This document shows, in pieces, positions 54,489-62,950 of a stretch of 64,000 nt of DNA (the stretch's first letter is position 1; every line of letters begins with the position of its first letter). Both the position numbers and the translations under genes were made by a program. This DNA comes from an uncultured Pseudanabaenaceae cyanobacterium (GTDB lineage Bacteria > Cyanobacteriota > Cyanobacteriia > Pseudanabaenales > Pseudanabaenaceae): assembly GCA_937927915.1 (NCBI GenBank), contig CALGKB010000007.1:124001-188000 (forward strand). Reading direction: 5' to 3'. The notes beneath the pieces were generated by a model. It was not told the DNA's origin, made no database searches, and saw only the letters and a list, made by a program, of their open reading frames with translations.

Positions 54489-55477
54489 TCCCCTTCTGTT
54501 TCGGTGGTAAACACCAGTTCTGGTATATCAGGGGAGGAAGTCTCTGGGGCTTCTGGTGCTGCTGTTGTTTTTTTCTCTTTTGTCTGCCTTGTGGGAGTGG
54601 GGGCAGGAGTTGCCGATCGGGTAACAGCTTCTGTTTGCGCTGACTCTGGGGCTTCTTCTACTTCTGGTGGTGCTGGTTGTTCTGGTGTGATGCTAGATGT
54701 TTCCGTCTGCGCTGGGGGAGTTGTCATTGCCGATCGGGTAACAACTTCTGTTTGCGCTGACTCTGGGGCTTCCTCTACTTCTGGTGCTGTTGGTTGTTCT
54801 GGTGTGATGCTAGATGTTTCCGTCTGCGCTGGGGGAGTTGTCATTGCCGATCGGGTATTAGGTTCTTTCTCTGAGGTAAAACTCCACAGCTGTTTACGGG
54901 GGACACCTAGAACAGTGAAGTCTTCTTTAATCCGTTGGGGGTCATATTCCTCTTGCAACTCACTGGGGGGGAGAACCAGCAGCCGCAGTGCCACCACTCC
55001 TAGCTGGGCACAGACATTAGCCACCAGGAAGAAAACCAATGCCCACAGGACACCCAAAAATCGCCATGACGCAGGAAAAGGGGCAATCTCCGCCGCTAGG
55101 GGGGCAGCAACGTAGAGTTGGCGAAAGATGGCATAGAGCAAGACCCCGACAAAGACAGCGATCCACCCCGTAGCGGGGCGTTTGACAATGGCTAGGATTT
55201 GCTTTTGTTGCCCAGTGAGATGCTCAGGCGCTTGATAGACAAACCCCAGGCTAAAGGGATAGAAGGGGCGTTGCCACTGTTGCCACACCGTGTAGGCAAT
55301 GATAGGGAAAGCCAGGATCGGTATCTCCAACCAGCTAGGTAACAGGGGGTCACCCACCGCCAAGCCTGCCATCGTCAATGCTAGAGCAAGGGGCACCACC
55401 GCCAGGAGGGACAAGTGCGCCCACACGAGAAGTTCGCTTGCCTGTTGTCGTTGTAGGAATTGCTCTAGGATGGTCAT
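54455..55477 (-). CDS. Low-complexity tail membrane protein
   Basis: A 340-residue protein with four membrane helices in residues ~20-170 (LLVWAHLSLLAVVPLALALTM, then WIAVFVGVLLYAIF and others), then a hydrophilic tail rich in Thr, Pro, Glu and Ser. The tail has two nearly identical 39-residue repeats. It resembles a cyanobacterial family known for low-complexity C-terminal tails that collide with convergent neighbours, as happens here with the DUF2252 gene (34-base overlap). The start ATG at 55477 is preferred; another ATG at 55495 is possible. Function unknown. Confidence 0.78.
   Translation of the reverse strand: MTILEQFLQRQQASELLVWAHLSLLAVVPLALALTMAGLAVGDPLLPSWLEIPILAFPIIAYTVWQQWQRPFYPFSLGFVYQAPEHLTGQQKQILAIVKRPATGWIAVFVGVLLYAIFRQLYVAAPLAAEIAPFPASWRFLGVLWALVFFLVANVCAQLGVVALRLLVLPPSELQEEYDPQRIKEDFTVLGVPRKQLWSFTSEKEPNTRSAMTTPPAQTETSSITPEQPTAPEVEEAPESAQTEVVTRSAMTTPPAQTETSSITPEQPAPPEVEEAPESAQTEAVTRSATPAPTPTRQTKEKKTTAAPEAPETSSPDIPELVFTTETEGDQRQEENLPDR
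54612..54845. repeat. Two tandem 117-base repeats in the low-complexity tail
   Basis: The unit begins GCCGATCGGGTAACA at 54612 and again at 54729 (117 bases later); a third copy begins at 54846 but diverges after a few bases. The two units differ at only a few positions. They encode the 39-residue repeats of the membrane protein tail. Length being a multiple of three keeps the frame, so copy number can vary. Confidence 0.9.
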
Positions 55478-55510
55478 AGGTTTTCTGGTCTCCAACTTCC
55501 GAACTATTGT

Positions 55511-56728
55511 ATGGGAATGAGTGCCAACTTGAGCAGTAATCTCTTTACTCTCCTCCTCTGTTGGGGCACTGCAATTGGCAGCGCTATCTACGCCTATTGG
55601 GCAAGACCGCAGGCAAAGGGGGTGCTCTGGCTGGTAGTGATACCCATTTTCTTCTCCCTCGCTGTTTTACTGTTACCCCTATCCCCTACAACCCAGGGGG
55701 GAGTGCTCCTCAGTTACATTACGATCGTGCAGTTGTGGCTCTTTAGTTGTCGTCCCACTTTGGTCATCACCCCTGGGGAAAAATCGGCAATTTATCGCTG
55801 TTTTGCTGATAGTTTATTTACATTAGAGTCTGTACAGGTGAGCAGCGATCGATTAATCTGTCTAGGGCGATTTCGGAGCGAGAATTATACCTTAGTGCAA
55901 CAGCAATTGCAGACCAGTTTTGATCATCTTTTACCGCAGCAATACTACGTAGTCATTGCCCAGAGCTTCTTACAGCCGCCCAGTTGTCACCTCTTACCCG
56001 TAGTCAGACAGCAACCAGCGCTAATATGGCTATCGCGATTTTTGGCAGCAATAGGTGCCGTTTTACTGATGCAACAACATTGGTCATACGTCCTGTCCAT
56101 TTTGGGAATTTTAGCAGGCAGAGAGTGGGCAAGGGCACGGGTAGGGGGGCGTTTACAATTGTCACCCCTGTTGACTGTTCCAGGTAACTTGACTTTGCCT
56201 GTGCTGGGGATGGGAAGGCATACAGTGATCCCTGCTCCCGATCGGCGTTTCCTATTTCGCTTGGGTCTGGCGCCAGCAGTGGTGGGGTTGATTTTATCCC
56301 TCCTGTTGTTGGTACCCGGCTACCTGGGGGCAGTGCCACAGACAGTTACAGTTCCTTTCCCCAATTGGCTAGGCGATATACTGGGACAGAAACTAGGAGG
56401 ACTACCCCCCTGGGCAAAGGCGGGTTGGCATGGTTTGCTGATTACGGGGTTGGGTTTACTACCGATCGGGCAATTGGAAGGGGGACATCTCCTCCACAGT
56501 TTGGTGGGCAGTGCGCAAGCAACTTTGGTCAGCCGTGTCAGCCGAGTGGTGCTTTTAGCAGTCAGCTTAGTACACTACCACATCTTACTACTACCAGCAG
56601 TGATGGCGTTTTGGGTAAATGTCGATCGTCTACCTGCCGCTAATGACCTCGATGAACTGCCAGAGGCATATGACCTTTGCGCCATCGCCTTGTTGGGCTT
56701 GGGATTGTTGATTCTCTTCCCCGCCTAA
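55511..56728 (+). CDS. Site-2 protease-like (M50) membrane protein without HExxH
   Basis: A 405-residue protein with about eight helices resembling cyanobacterial and plant M50 proteins. The helix that should carry HExxH reads GREWARARV at about residue 203, replacing both zinc-binding His residues. The second metal-binding motif NxxPxxxLDGG appears as LLPIGQLEGGHLL (about 316), with Asp changed to Glu. It resembles the proteolytically inactive plant EGY3. A structural or regulatory role in the membrane is inferred. Adjacent to recF with a one-base overlap. Confidence 0.75.
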   Translation: MGMSANLSSNLFTLLLCWGTAIGSAIYAYWARPQAKGVLWLVVIPIFFSLAVLLLPLSPTTQGGVLLSYITIVQLWLFSCRPTLVITPGEKSAIYRCFADSLFTLESVQVSSDRLICLGRFRSENYTLVQQQLQTSFDHLLPQQYYVVIAQSFLQPPSCHLLPVVRQQPALIWLSRFLAAIGAVLLMQQHWSYVLSILGILAGREWARARVGGRLQLSPLLTVPGNLTLPVLGMGRHTVIPAPDRRFLFRLGLAPAVVGLILSLLLLVPGYLGAVPQTVTVPFPNWLGDILGQKLGGLPPWAKAGWHGLLITGLGLLPIGQLEGGHLLHSLVGSAQATLVSRVSRVVLLAVSLVHYHILLLPAVMAFWVNVDRLPAANDLDELPEAYDLCAIALLGLGLLILFPA

Positions 56729-57843
56729 TGTTCCTCCACCAGTTGCAGCTGTACAACTTTCGCAACTATCGAGAGCAAATGGTGTTGTTCGACCAACCCA
56801 AAACGATCGTGGTGGGGGCAAATGCCCAGGGTAAATCCAATCTCCTAGAAGCCATTCAACTACTGGCGGTATTGCAGTCCTTTCGGGTGCAGCGCGACCG
56901 CGATTTAGTGCAATGGGGACAGAGACAGGGAGAAATTCACGGCAAATGTCAGCGACGCTACAGCACTGTAGATTTATGCTTGCGGTTATTTCCCCACCAA
57001 CGGCGGACAATGCTGGTCAATGGCGTAGTGGTCAAGACTAAGGATGAATTTCTGGGAAACCTCAACGCTGTCCTCTTTTCTGCCCTGGATTTGGAGTTGG
57101 TGCGGGGTAGCCCCGAATATCGCCGTGACTGGCTAGACAGAGTACTAGTGCAGTTGGAACCCCTCTACATCCGCCTGCAGCAGTCATACCAACGGGTTTT
57201 ACAGCAGCGCAATGCCCTCCTCAAGGGGATAAAACAGGGGAAAATGCGCTATGACCCCGCCCAAATGGAGCTATGGAACCAACAACTGGTCACGATCGGG
57301 AGCAAAGTTATGTTCAGGCGGCGCAGGTTAATCGATCGGCTCTCTCCCCTTGCCCAGGCATGGCATCGTCGGATCAGTGCCACCGAGACCTTAACTCTAA
57401 GTTATTTAACACGTTTTCCCTGTGGAGATGACATCAACGCCATTCAAACTGCTTTTTATGACCATCTACAAAAGCGGGCAATCGCCGAACAACAGCAGGG
57501 CAGCAGTTTAGTCGGTCCCCACCGCGACGATGTGCAACTACAGATCAACAGCCAACCTGCCAAAGAGTACGCCTCCCAGGGGCAGCAGCGCACCCTCGTT
57601 CTGGCACTCAAACTAGCGGAATTAGAACTACTCCAGACAGTGAGTGGGGAACCACCCCTCTTGCTGCTCGACGATGTCCTAGCAGAACTTGACCTCAGCC
57701 GCCAACAAGCCCTCCTATCAGCTGTCCAACCCACCGCCCAGACTATTATCACCACCACTCACCTGCACAACTTTGCCGATCGGTGGTTGCACTCCGCCCA
57801 GATTCTCACCGTCAAAGATGGAGAGATTCAGTTGAATTGCTAA
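56728..57843 (+). CDS. recF: DNA replication and repair protein RecF
   Basis: SMC-like ATPase that loads RecA at gaps, 371 residues from the ATG at 56728 (overlapping the upstream stop by one base, TAATG). Walker A GANAQGKSNLLEAIQLL near residue 30, RDRDLVQWG, and the C-terminal signature SQGQQRTLVLALKLAELE with Walker B LLLDDVLAELDLSRQQ. The sequence is complete. The ORF-opening ATG 17 codons earlier lies in the preceding gene and is not used. Confidence 0.95.
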   Translation: MFLHQLQLYNFRNYREQMVLFDQPKTIVVGANAQGKSNLLEAIQLLAVLQSFRVQRDRDLVQWGQRQGEIHGKCQRRYSTVDLCLRLFPHQRRTMLVNGVVVKTKDEFLGNLNAVLFSALDLELVRGSPEYRRDWLDRVLVQLEPLYIRLQQSYQRVLQQRNALLKGIKQGKMRYDPAQMELWNQQLVTIGSKVMFRRRRLIDRLSPLAQAWHRRISATETLTLSYLTRFPCGDDINAIQTAFYDHLQKRAIAEQQQGSSLVGPHRDDVQLQINSQPAKEYASQGQQRTLVLALKLAELELLQTVSGEPPLLLLDDVLAELDLSRQQALLSAVQPTAQTIITTTHLHNFADRWLHSAQILTVKDGEIQLNC

Positions 57844-57852
57844 ACAAACTTT

Positions 57853-58185
57853 CTAGCTGTTGGGTGGGACTTCTACACACTGGGGCATAGTTTGGAGAGT
57901 TTTAATTTGCTTTTGGGCTGCCTGCACAATCTGGTTGAGGTTAGTAATTTCCTGTTCTGTCTCCCGCACTTTAGCTTGAAAATTCTCCCACTGGCGGCGT
58001 GAGATTGCTCCTTCCTGTTGGAGCATTGCCATTGTTTTTTGGCGCTGTTGTAGTTTAGTCAAATCTGCCTGGAGGGTCTTTATGGCTGTCTGGGCTTGAA
58101 ACAGGGTTTCCTCCGTGCGGCGAATAAAAGGCAGGCAAGAAGGATGGACAGCTAGGAACAAAGAAAGATAACCACTCCAGACCAT
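57853..58185 (-). CDS. Small coiled-coil protein
   Basis: A 110-residue protein with a short hydrophobic N-terminus (GYLSLFLAVHPSCLPF) then a long predicted coiled coil, ETLFQAQTAIKTLQADLTKLQ and KVRETEQEITNLNQIVQ, ending PQCVEVPPNS. No family recognised. Its ATG is one base downstream of the stop of the 35-codon ORF at 58187-58294, which suggests coupling. Convergent with recF, nine-base gap. Confidence 0.55.
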   Translation of the reverse strand: MVWSGYLSLFLAVHPSCLPFIRRTEETLFQAQTAIKTLQADLTKLQQRQKTMAMLQQEGAISRRQWENFQAKVRETEQEITNLNQIVQAAQKQIKTLQTMPQCVEVPPNS

Positions 58186-58186
58186 G

Positions 58187-58294
58187 CTACTTTATCCGCT
58201 CGATCGGTGTCCCTGCGGCAGGGGGCTGGCTAGGGGATACTATACCCACTGTTAAAGTGAGCAAAACAGCTGTCACCAGAGCTTCTAGTTTCAT
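58187..58294 (-). CDS. Small hydrophobic ORF coupled to the coiled-coil gene
   Basis: A 35-residue frame, MKLEALVTAVLLTLTVGIV then SPSQPPAAGTPIERIK. The N-terminal part looks like a signal or single membrane helix, followed by a Pro-rich tail. It stops one base before the start of the coiled-coil gene. It could be a separate small membrane protein or the broken-off start of one longer gene; the two frames differ by one base. Confidence 0.4.
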   Translation of the reverse strand: MKLEALVTAVLLTLTVGIVSPSQPPAAGTPIERIK

Positions 58295-58679
58295 TCCATA
58301 CCCATAACTCTCTATTTTGAGGTTAGGGCAAATTCATCCGATCGGCAACGTGGGACAAGTTCACATCCAGGGGAAGGAAAGGGCAGAGTTGGCTGCCAGA
58401 AACGGTGGTACATAGGACTTGATCTATCTTCTACCCCTTGTAGGTTTCCGCAGTTGCAGGTAGACAAAAAAGAGAGTCTAGTGAGCCTCGCCGAACGCTG
58501 AAGTTGTTAATGATCCTATCAGAACCTTGACTGAGTTAAGGTGATAAGTTGCTATATGGCATGACACAATGGTGTTAAAAGATAGAATTAAGATAAAGAA
58601 GAGGGGCTAGAAGATGCTAATCTAAGCCTTATAAATATGAAAGCAAATGAATTGTGATAAGCTAACGAATGATCAATTA
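58295..58679. other. AT-rich intergenic stretch without recognised genes
   Basis: These 385 bases are more AT-rich than the rest of the window and contain no open frame of note. I see no tRNA, known RNA motif or riboswitch. The AT shift begins at about 58500 and continues through the transposase relics to about 59650. Confidence 0.5.
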
Positions 58680-58860
58680 GTTTTGTTTGTAAAGATATGA
58701 TAGATAGCATGATACCAGAAGATGACATAGGAGTAATGGACAAGAGCTTTGCAGACTAAAAGCTGATAGGAGAAATATGTAAACCAAAAACATTACTCAC
58801 AGAAGTGTTGAATGTCAAGAAAGAGATAGAAAAAAGGAGCCAGAAATGGTATTCTAGCTC
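58680..58860 (+). pseudogene. Relic A of an IS4-type transposase
   Basis: The reading KDMIDSMIPEDDIGVMDKSFAD, then a stop and KLIGEI, matches the central DDE region of IS4-type cyanobacterial transposases (consensus around GVMDRGFASWKLI). The frame is broken by stops, no start or ends are found, and terminal inverted repeats were not detected. It precedes a second relic of the same kind of gene. Confidence 0.6.
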
Positions 58861-59200
58861 AGACTCTTAAATCATCGCGGCTTTAAGGTTGATATATCTA
58901 CCTTTTCTAAAGCCTGTAAGCATCGTAGTACTCCACCATTTCAACGCATTTTAAGAGAGTTGCAACAGCGTCTGAAAAGACAAAACTACAGAGAGTTTAA
59001 GCATTTATTTCCCCTGGATTCTACCATCATAACTTTAACAAGTAAACTATTTTGGCAACAGCAAATATACCAAGTAAAACCATCCCTTGGCTTTGATATA
59101 AATGCAGATAATATTGGTAACGATACCAGGGGATGTCGTTAGCATCATGAATAGGGGTTTTGCTTCTTGGAAACTAATCGATGAAATAACCCCAAGCAGT
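58861..59200 (+). pseudogene. Relic B of an IS4-type transposase
   Basis: From 58862 the frame reads LNHRGFKVDISTFSKACKH, RSTPPFQRILRELQQRLK and HLFPLDSTIITLTSKLFWQQQ, then breaks after YQVK; a shifted frame near 59120-59195 continues GDVVSIMNRGFASWKLIDEI. This is an IS4-type transposase N-terminal part followed, after a deletion, by the DRGFA-like block. Order relative to relic A shows two separate copies. Both are non-functional. Confidence 0.7.
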
Positions 59201-59385
59201 GCAATCATGGCAATCCACCCTAGAATCCCTAAGCGTTGGATAATCAGAATGACTATACCCTTTAGTTTTCCAATCGATCGAAACGCCCACAGAGAAGGGA
59301 TAGTTAAAATTAAAGCCCATACATAACAGTCTGCAATGTAACATGGTGTAGATTGTCCTAGTCTTAACTCGTAGTTAACGATCAA
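59047..59385 (-). CDS. Possible membrane-protein fragment fused to transposase antisense
   Basis: A 112-codon minus-strand frame opening at a TTG. Residues ~22-70 (YVWALILTIPSLWAFRSIG, then ILIIQRLGILGWIAMIALLG) look like two real transmembrane helices, while the rest lies antisense to the transposase relic. It may be the remnant of a host gene cut by the IS insertion. I do not recognise the family, and it may well be non-coding. Confidence 0.25.
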   Translation of the reverse strand: MIVNYELRLGQSTPCYIADCYVWALILTIPSLWAFRSIGKLKGIVILIIQRLGILGWIAMIALLGVISSISFQEAKPLFMMLTTSPGIVTNIICIYIKAKGWFYLVYLLLPK

Positions 59386-59745
59386 ATGAAACCTTAAGCC
59401 GCGTCTCTTCGTCTGTCAAAATAGGGATAAGATCATATTTTAATATTTTTATCTCTCTCGTCCTTTGCTTCTCTTTGTTGATGTAAGCTTGTCAAAAGTT
59501 ACTAAGCACAGACCTTTGTTGCCAATTGTAAAGAAATCTTCATCTAGGTCATTATGCAAAATGAGTTATCCTGTTCTCTTTCTATGAATCTCTAAAAACT
59601 AACTGGGGAAACAGCTGGAACATTTTGTCACATAGCATAGAAGTTTTCGCTGCCTTAAACGATCGCTCAGCTATCTTTTATACTGTGGCTCGGCTGACCT
59701 CTTCCTTTAAGCTAGCCGTTGGTCTTGCCGAACCCTGTGTATGTA
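59386..59745. other. Intergenic region between the relics and fabD
   Basis: 360 bases, AT-rich at the left, without a convincing gene. A short minus-strand open stretch reading PILTDEETRLKVSFDR at about 59388-59440 ends at a stop and may belong to the same disrupted gene as the membrane fragment. No terminator for fabD was clearly identified. Confidence 0.4.
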
Positions 59746-60642
59746 TTACCTGGCAGCTACATCAACACAGCTAAACTGCAGGACTTGTTGTCTATCACTG
59801 ATATTGACCAGTTTGAGTCCAGGCACCGTGCGTTTTATCAAACCTGTGAGCACTTTCCCCGCCCCAACCTCAATGACTTGTTCACAACCCAATGCCTGTA
59901 AATGTAAACACAGTTCGCGCCAACGTACGGGAGCAGTCATCTGTTGTACTAAATATCTGTGACAGAGAGGTCCAGCAGTAGTAGGAGATTGGGGAGCAAC
60001 ATTGGAGAGGAAAGGCACTGACAAATCGGCAAAAGTCACCCGATCGAGATGTTCCTGAAATGCTGCTGCTGCTGTTGCCATAAAGGGAGAGTGAAAAGCC
60101 CCACTCACAGGTAAATAGATTGCCCGTTTCGGTTGCAAAGCTGCAATCACTTCTGCCACTCCCTGCTCTAAACCAGAAATCACTACTTGGTCGAGACTGT
60201 TATCATTGGCAATGACCACATCCTGGCGCTGGGAGAGGAGAAATTCCAACTTGTCCCGATCGTAGCCCATCAATGCCACCATCTTGCCCCCCTCCACCTG
60301 GGACATAAGTAACGATCGTTGTTGCACTAAGCGCAAGCCCGTTAGGAAATCAAAGGCACCGGCACAATAGAGAGCAGAATATTCCCCCAGGCTGTGACCA
60401 GCGACGAGATCGGGGTGATGTCCCTGTTCTTTGAGCAAATCAGAGAGGACAGCAGAAATGACATACAGACAGGGCTGGGTGAAATCCGTGCGAGATAGCA
60501 GACCATTGCTCCCTTGACAGACCTCCGCCACTGACCAACCCAACACCTCCGAAGCTTGCTTAAATTTTTCCGAATTGACTAAATCAGCTCCCATGCCTGG
60601 AGTCTGCGAACCTTGTCCCGGAAATACCCATACAGTTTTCAT
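59746..60642 (-). CDS. fabD: Malonyl-CoA:ACP transacylase
   Basis: Loads malonyl groups onto ACP for fatty acid synthesis. From the ATG at 60642 the protein has 298 residues, beginning KTVWVFPGQGSQTPGMG. The nucleophile elbow is AGHSLGEYSAL and the catalytic His lies in VSGAFHSPFMATAA. The C-terminal QVIEVGAGKVLTGLIKR is normal. The upstream ATG at 60672 adds ten non-conserved residues and is not used. Confidence 0.97.
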   Translation of the reverse strand: MKTVWVFPGQGSQTPGMGADLVNSEKFKQASEVLGWSVAEVCQGSNGLLSRTDFTQPCLYVISAVLSDLLKEQGHHPDLVAGHSLGEYSALYCAGAFDFLTGLRLVQQRSLLMSQVEGGKMVALMGYDRDKLEFLLSQRQDVVIANDNSLDQVVISGLEQGVAEVIAALQPKRAIYLPVSGAFHSPFMATAAAAFQEHLDRVTFADLSVPFLSNVAPQSPTTAGPLCHRYLVQQMTAPVRWRELCLHLQALGCEQVIEVGAGKVLTGLIKRTVPGLKLVNISDRQQVLQFSCVDVAAR

Positions 60643-60783
60643 ATTTCTTGATATTAAGACCTGTAAAAACAAACGAATAACAGCCTACCATGCTAGGGAT
60701 ACCAGTTTCACTACCAAAAAACTATTCTCTTTCACAAAAGAATGCCCTAATATTATTGGTAGAAGTGCACCATGCCCCCTACA

Positions 60784-61305
60784 ATGAGTGAAAAAACAGC
60801 TATGGACATCTCCCCTGAACAAATAGAACTGTCCCTGCGCACCCTGCGTCATTCCTATCAAACTCTCCTGGAAGAATTCGATCGTTGTCGGGAGTACGCC
60901 AAACTGCAGCTTTCCCAAGTGGAACTCCTCCTTTCTGTCGCTGCCAAAAATGGCAAGATGCATGACCTCAGTACCAAAACCCCTCTCAGCAAACCGCTGA
61001 TCAACGGCACTGCCGGGCAAAAAACAAAGGGGAGAAGACGAGAAAGGGTACAGGGATTAAAGTTTAGCAAACCCTACCAGAGTCTGACTATGCACGAAGC
61101 GATCGCTAAAATTCTCAAGGACAAGGGAGGAGCAGTAGATACAGACACGATCGTTTACGAACTCTACGGACAAAATCTGACGCCTGAGCAATTCAAAGTG
61201 GCAAAAGACCGTGTCACCAAAAGTTTATCTAAGGGGAAGCAGGAGGGCAAATGGTATCGTTTACCCGATCGCGCAGGCGTTTACACAGCATCCTTGGAGT
61301 ACTAG
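60784..61305 (+). CDS. Conserved cyanobacterial protein with coiled coil and HARE-like winged helix
   Basis: About 173 residues. The N-terminal half is helical (ISPEQIELSLRTLRHSYQTLLEEFDRC), the middle is basic and flexible (GQKTKGRRRERVQG) and the C-terminal ~75 residues, LTMHEAIAKILKDKGGAVDTD and ELYGQNLTPEQFKVAKDRVTK, resemble the HARE-HTH/winged-helix fold of chromatin and restriction factors. A nucleic-acid-binding role is inferred. The stop is directly followed by mtnP (no gap), so they are probably cotranscribed. Start could also be the ATG at 60772. Confidence 0.68.
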   Translation: MSEKTAMDISPEQIELSLRTLRHSYQTLLEEFDRCREYAKLQLSQVELLLSVAAKNGKMHDLSTKTPLSKPLINGTAGQKTKGRRRERVQGLKFSKPYQSLTMHEAIAKILKDKGGAVDTDTIVYELYGQNLTPEQFKVAKDRVTKSLSKGKQEGKWYRLPDRAGVYTASLEY

Positions 61306-62178
61306 ATGACTTACATAATTGGTGTAATTGGGGGCAGTGGTCTTTACCAGATGCCAGAACTGGAGCTGGTAGAAGAGATTTCCATCCTCACTCCCTTTGG
61401 TGCTACTTCTGATACTTTGGTGGGAGGCAATTTGGGGGGAACAAAGGTTGTATTTCTGCCCCGCCATGGTCGCACTCACCATCTGCTACCCCAGGAGGTA
61501 CCCTACCGTGCCAATATCTATGCCCTCAAACAGCTAGGGGTGCGCTACATCCTTTCCGCTTCGGCGGTAGGTTCTCTGCAAGCTGCCATTCAGCCCCTGG
61601 ACTTGGTCATCCCAGACCAGTTTATCGATCGGACTTCCAAGCGGGCGGATACCTTTTTTGGCGGCGGTATAGTTGTGCACATTGCCTTTAGTCAGCCTAT
61701 CTGTCCCCATTTGGCAGAGATACTAGCCACAGCTGCTACTGCCGTCGGGGCAAGGGTACACCGGGGGGGAGTCTATCTGTGCATAGAGGGACCGGCATTT
61801 TCCACCCAGGCGGAATCCCACCTCTATAGACAATGGGGGGCAAGTATAATTGGCATGACCAACGTTACAGAAGCTAAACTGGCAAGGGAGGCTGAAATTG
61901 CCTATGCTACCCTTGCTCTCGTGACAGACTACGACTGCTGGCACCCCGACCACGCCGCTGTGACCGTGGACATGGTGATCAGTAACCTACAGCGGAATGC
62001 AGAAACTGCCCGCCAAGTTATTCGCCGCGCCGTGAGTATGATTACCGCAAATCCCCCTATTTCCCCCGCCCATACTGCCCTTAAGCAGGCAATTCTCACA
62101 GACCTCAGACAAGTGCCCCCAGAGCGCCTGCAGGAATTAGAAATCTTAGTGCGTCCCTATTTGCCAGGAATGGGGTGA
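61306..62178 (+). CDS. mtnP: S-methyl-5'-thioadenosine phosphorylase
   Basis: Cleaves methylthioadenosine to adenine and methylthioribose phosphate for methionine salvage. The 290-residue protein begins [16 protein letters not shown] and has the phosphate-binding [43 protein letters not shown], and [31 protein letters not shown]. Substrate-specificity residues fit MTA. Its last 22 bases overlap the convergent lpxA. Confidence 0.95.
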   Translation: MTYIIGVIGGSGLYQMPELELVEEISILTPFGATSDTLVGGNLGGTKVVFLPRHGRTHHLLPQEVPYRANIYALKQLGVRYILSASAVGSLQAAIQPLDLVIPDQFIDRTSKRADTFFGGGIVVHIAFSQPICPHLAEILATAATAVGARVHRGGVYLCIEGPAFSTQAESHLYRQWGASIIGMTNVTEAKLAREAEIAYATLALVTDYDCWHPDHAAVTVDMVISNLQRNAETARQVIRRAVSMITANPPISPAHTALKQAILTDLRQVPPERLQELEILVRPYLPGMG

Positions 62179-62942
62179 CGACGACCGGGTTGGGTAGAAG
62201 AAGCCAGGAGAAAATCGTGGAGATGGCGGATATAGGGATTGGAGGAATTGGCTAACTTGCTCAGCGCTTCCTGCAGCGTTAAGCCCTGGCGGTAAAGAAT
62301 GCGAAAGGCGTTTTTAATCTCCTCGATCGTTTCCGCATCCACCCCCGCCCGCTCCAGTCCAATGCGATTGATTGCTCTTACCCGGGAAGGATTGCCCTCT
62401 ACAGTCATAAAGGGAGGGACATCCCGTTCAATGCGACTCATACCCCCCACCATCGCCAACTGCCCAATATGGACAAACTGATGCACCCCTAGGACACCAC
62501 TGACCCGCGCCCGGCTCTCAATCAACACATGACCGGAGAGAGCCACGGCATTAGCAATGACCACACGGTCTTGGATGATACAGTTATGCCCCACGTGCAC
62601 ATAAGCCATGAGGAGATTCTGATTGCCAATTACTGTCCGTTCCCCCGCAAAGGTAGCGCGATTGATAGTCACATACTCCCGAATGAGATTGTCATCCCCG
62701 ATGGTGACCTGCGTTAGAGCACCGTCGTACTTGAGGTCCTGGGGTTCTGTACCGATCACCGCCCCTGTAAAAATTTTGTTGCGGGCGCCAATTTCCGTCC
62801 AGCCATCGATCACCACATGATCGCCGATACGGGTATCTTCCCCAATTTTGACATACTCTCCAATCACAGAATAGGCACCGATTTGCACCGATGGATGGAT
62901 GTCTGCCTTGGGATGGACTACTGCGGTGGGATGGATCAACAT
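62157..62942 (-). CDS. lpxA: Acyl-ACP:UDP-N-acetylglucosamine O-acyltransferase
   Basis: First step of lipid A synthesis. The 261-residue left-handed beta-helix protein shows hexapeptide repeats ([32 protein letters not shown]) and the LpxA signature blocks [20 protein letters not shown] and the catalytic His region [13 protein letters not shown]. The C-terminal helical part ([19 protein letters not shown]) is typical. Eight bases follow fabZ, so the two are one operon, as in other Gram-negatives. Confidence 0.97.
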   Translation of the reverse strand: MLIHPTAVVHPKADIHPSVQIGAYSVIGEYVKIGEDTRIGDHVVIDGWTEIGARNKIFTGAVIGTEPQDLKYDGALTQVTIGDDNLIREYVTINRATFAGERTVIGNQNLLMAYVHVGHNCIIQDRVVIANAVALSGHVLIESRARVSGVLGVHQFVHIGQLAMVGGMSRIERDVPPFMTVEGNPSRVRAINRIGLERAGVDAETIEEIKNAFRILYRQGLTLQEALSKLANSSNPYIRHLHDFLLASSTQPGRRHPIPGK

Positions 62943-62950
62943 AACGAAAA

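Noticed and set aside
54504-55115. A 203-codon plus-strand open frame rich in Ser, Gly, Val and Cys
   Set aside because: It is the antisense shadow of the low-complexity tail of the membrane protein at 54455-55477; its repeats follow from the 117-base units, and it has no family features or ribosome site.
59047-59385. A complete 112-residue membrane protein on the minus strand
   Set aside because: About half of it is antisense to the transposase relic, and it opens at a TTG after an in-frame stop with a plausible longer gene upstream; kept as a low-confidence fragment only.
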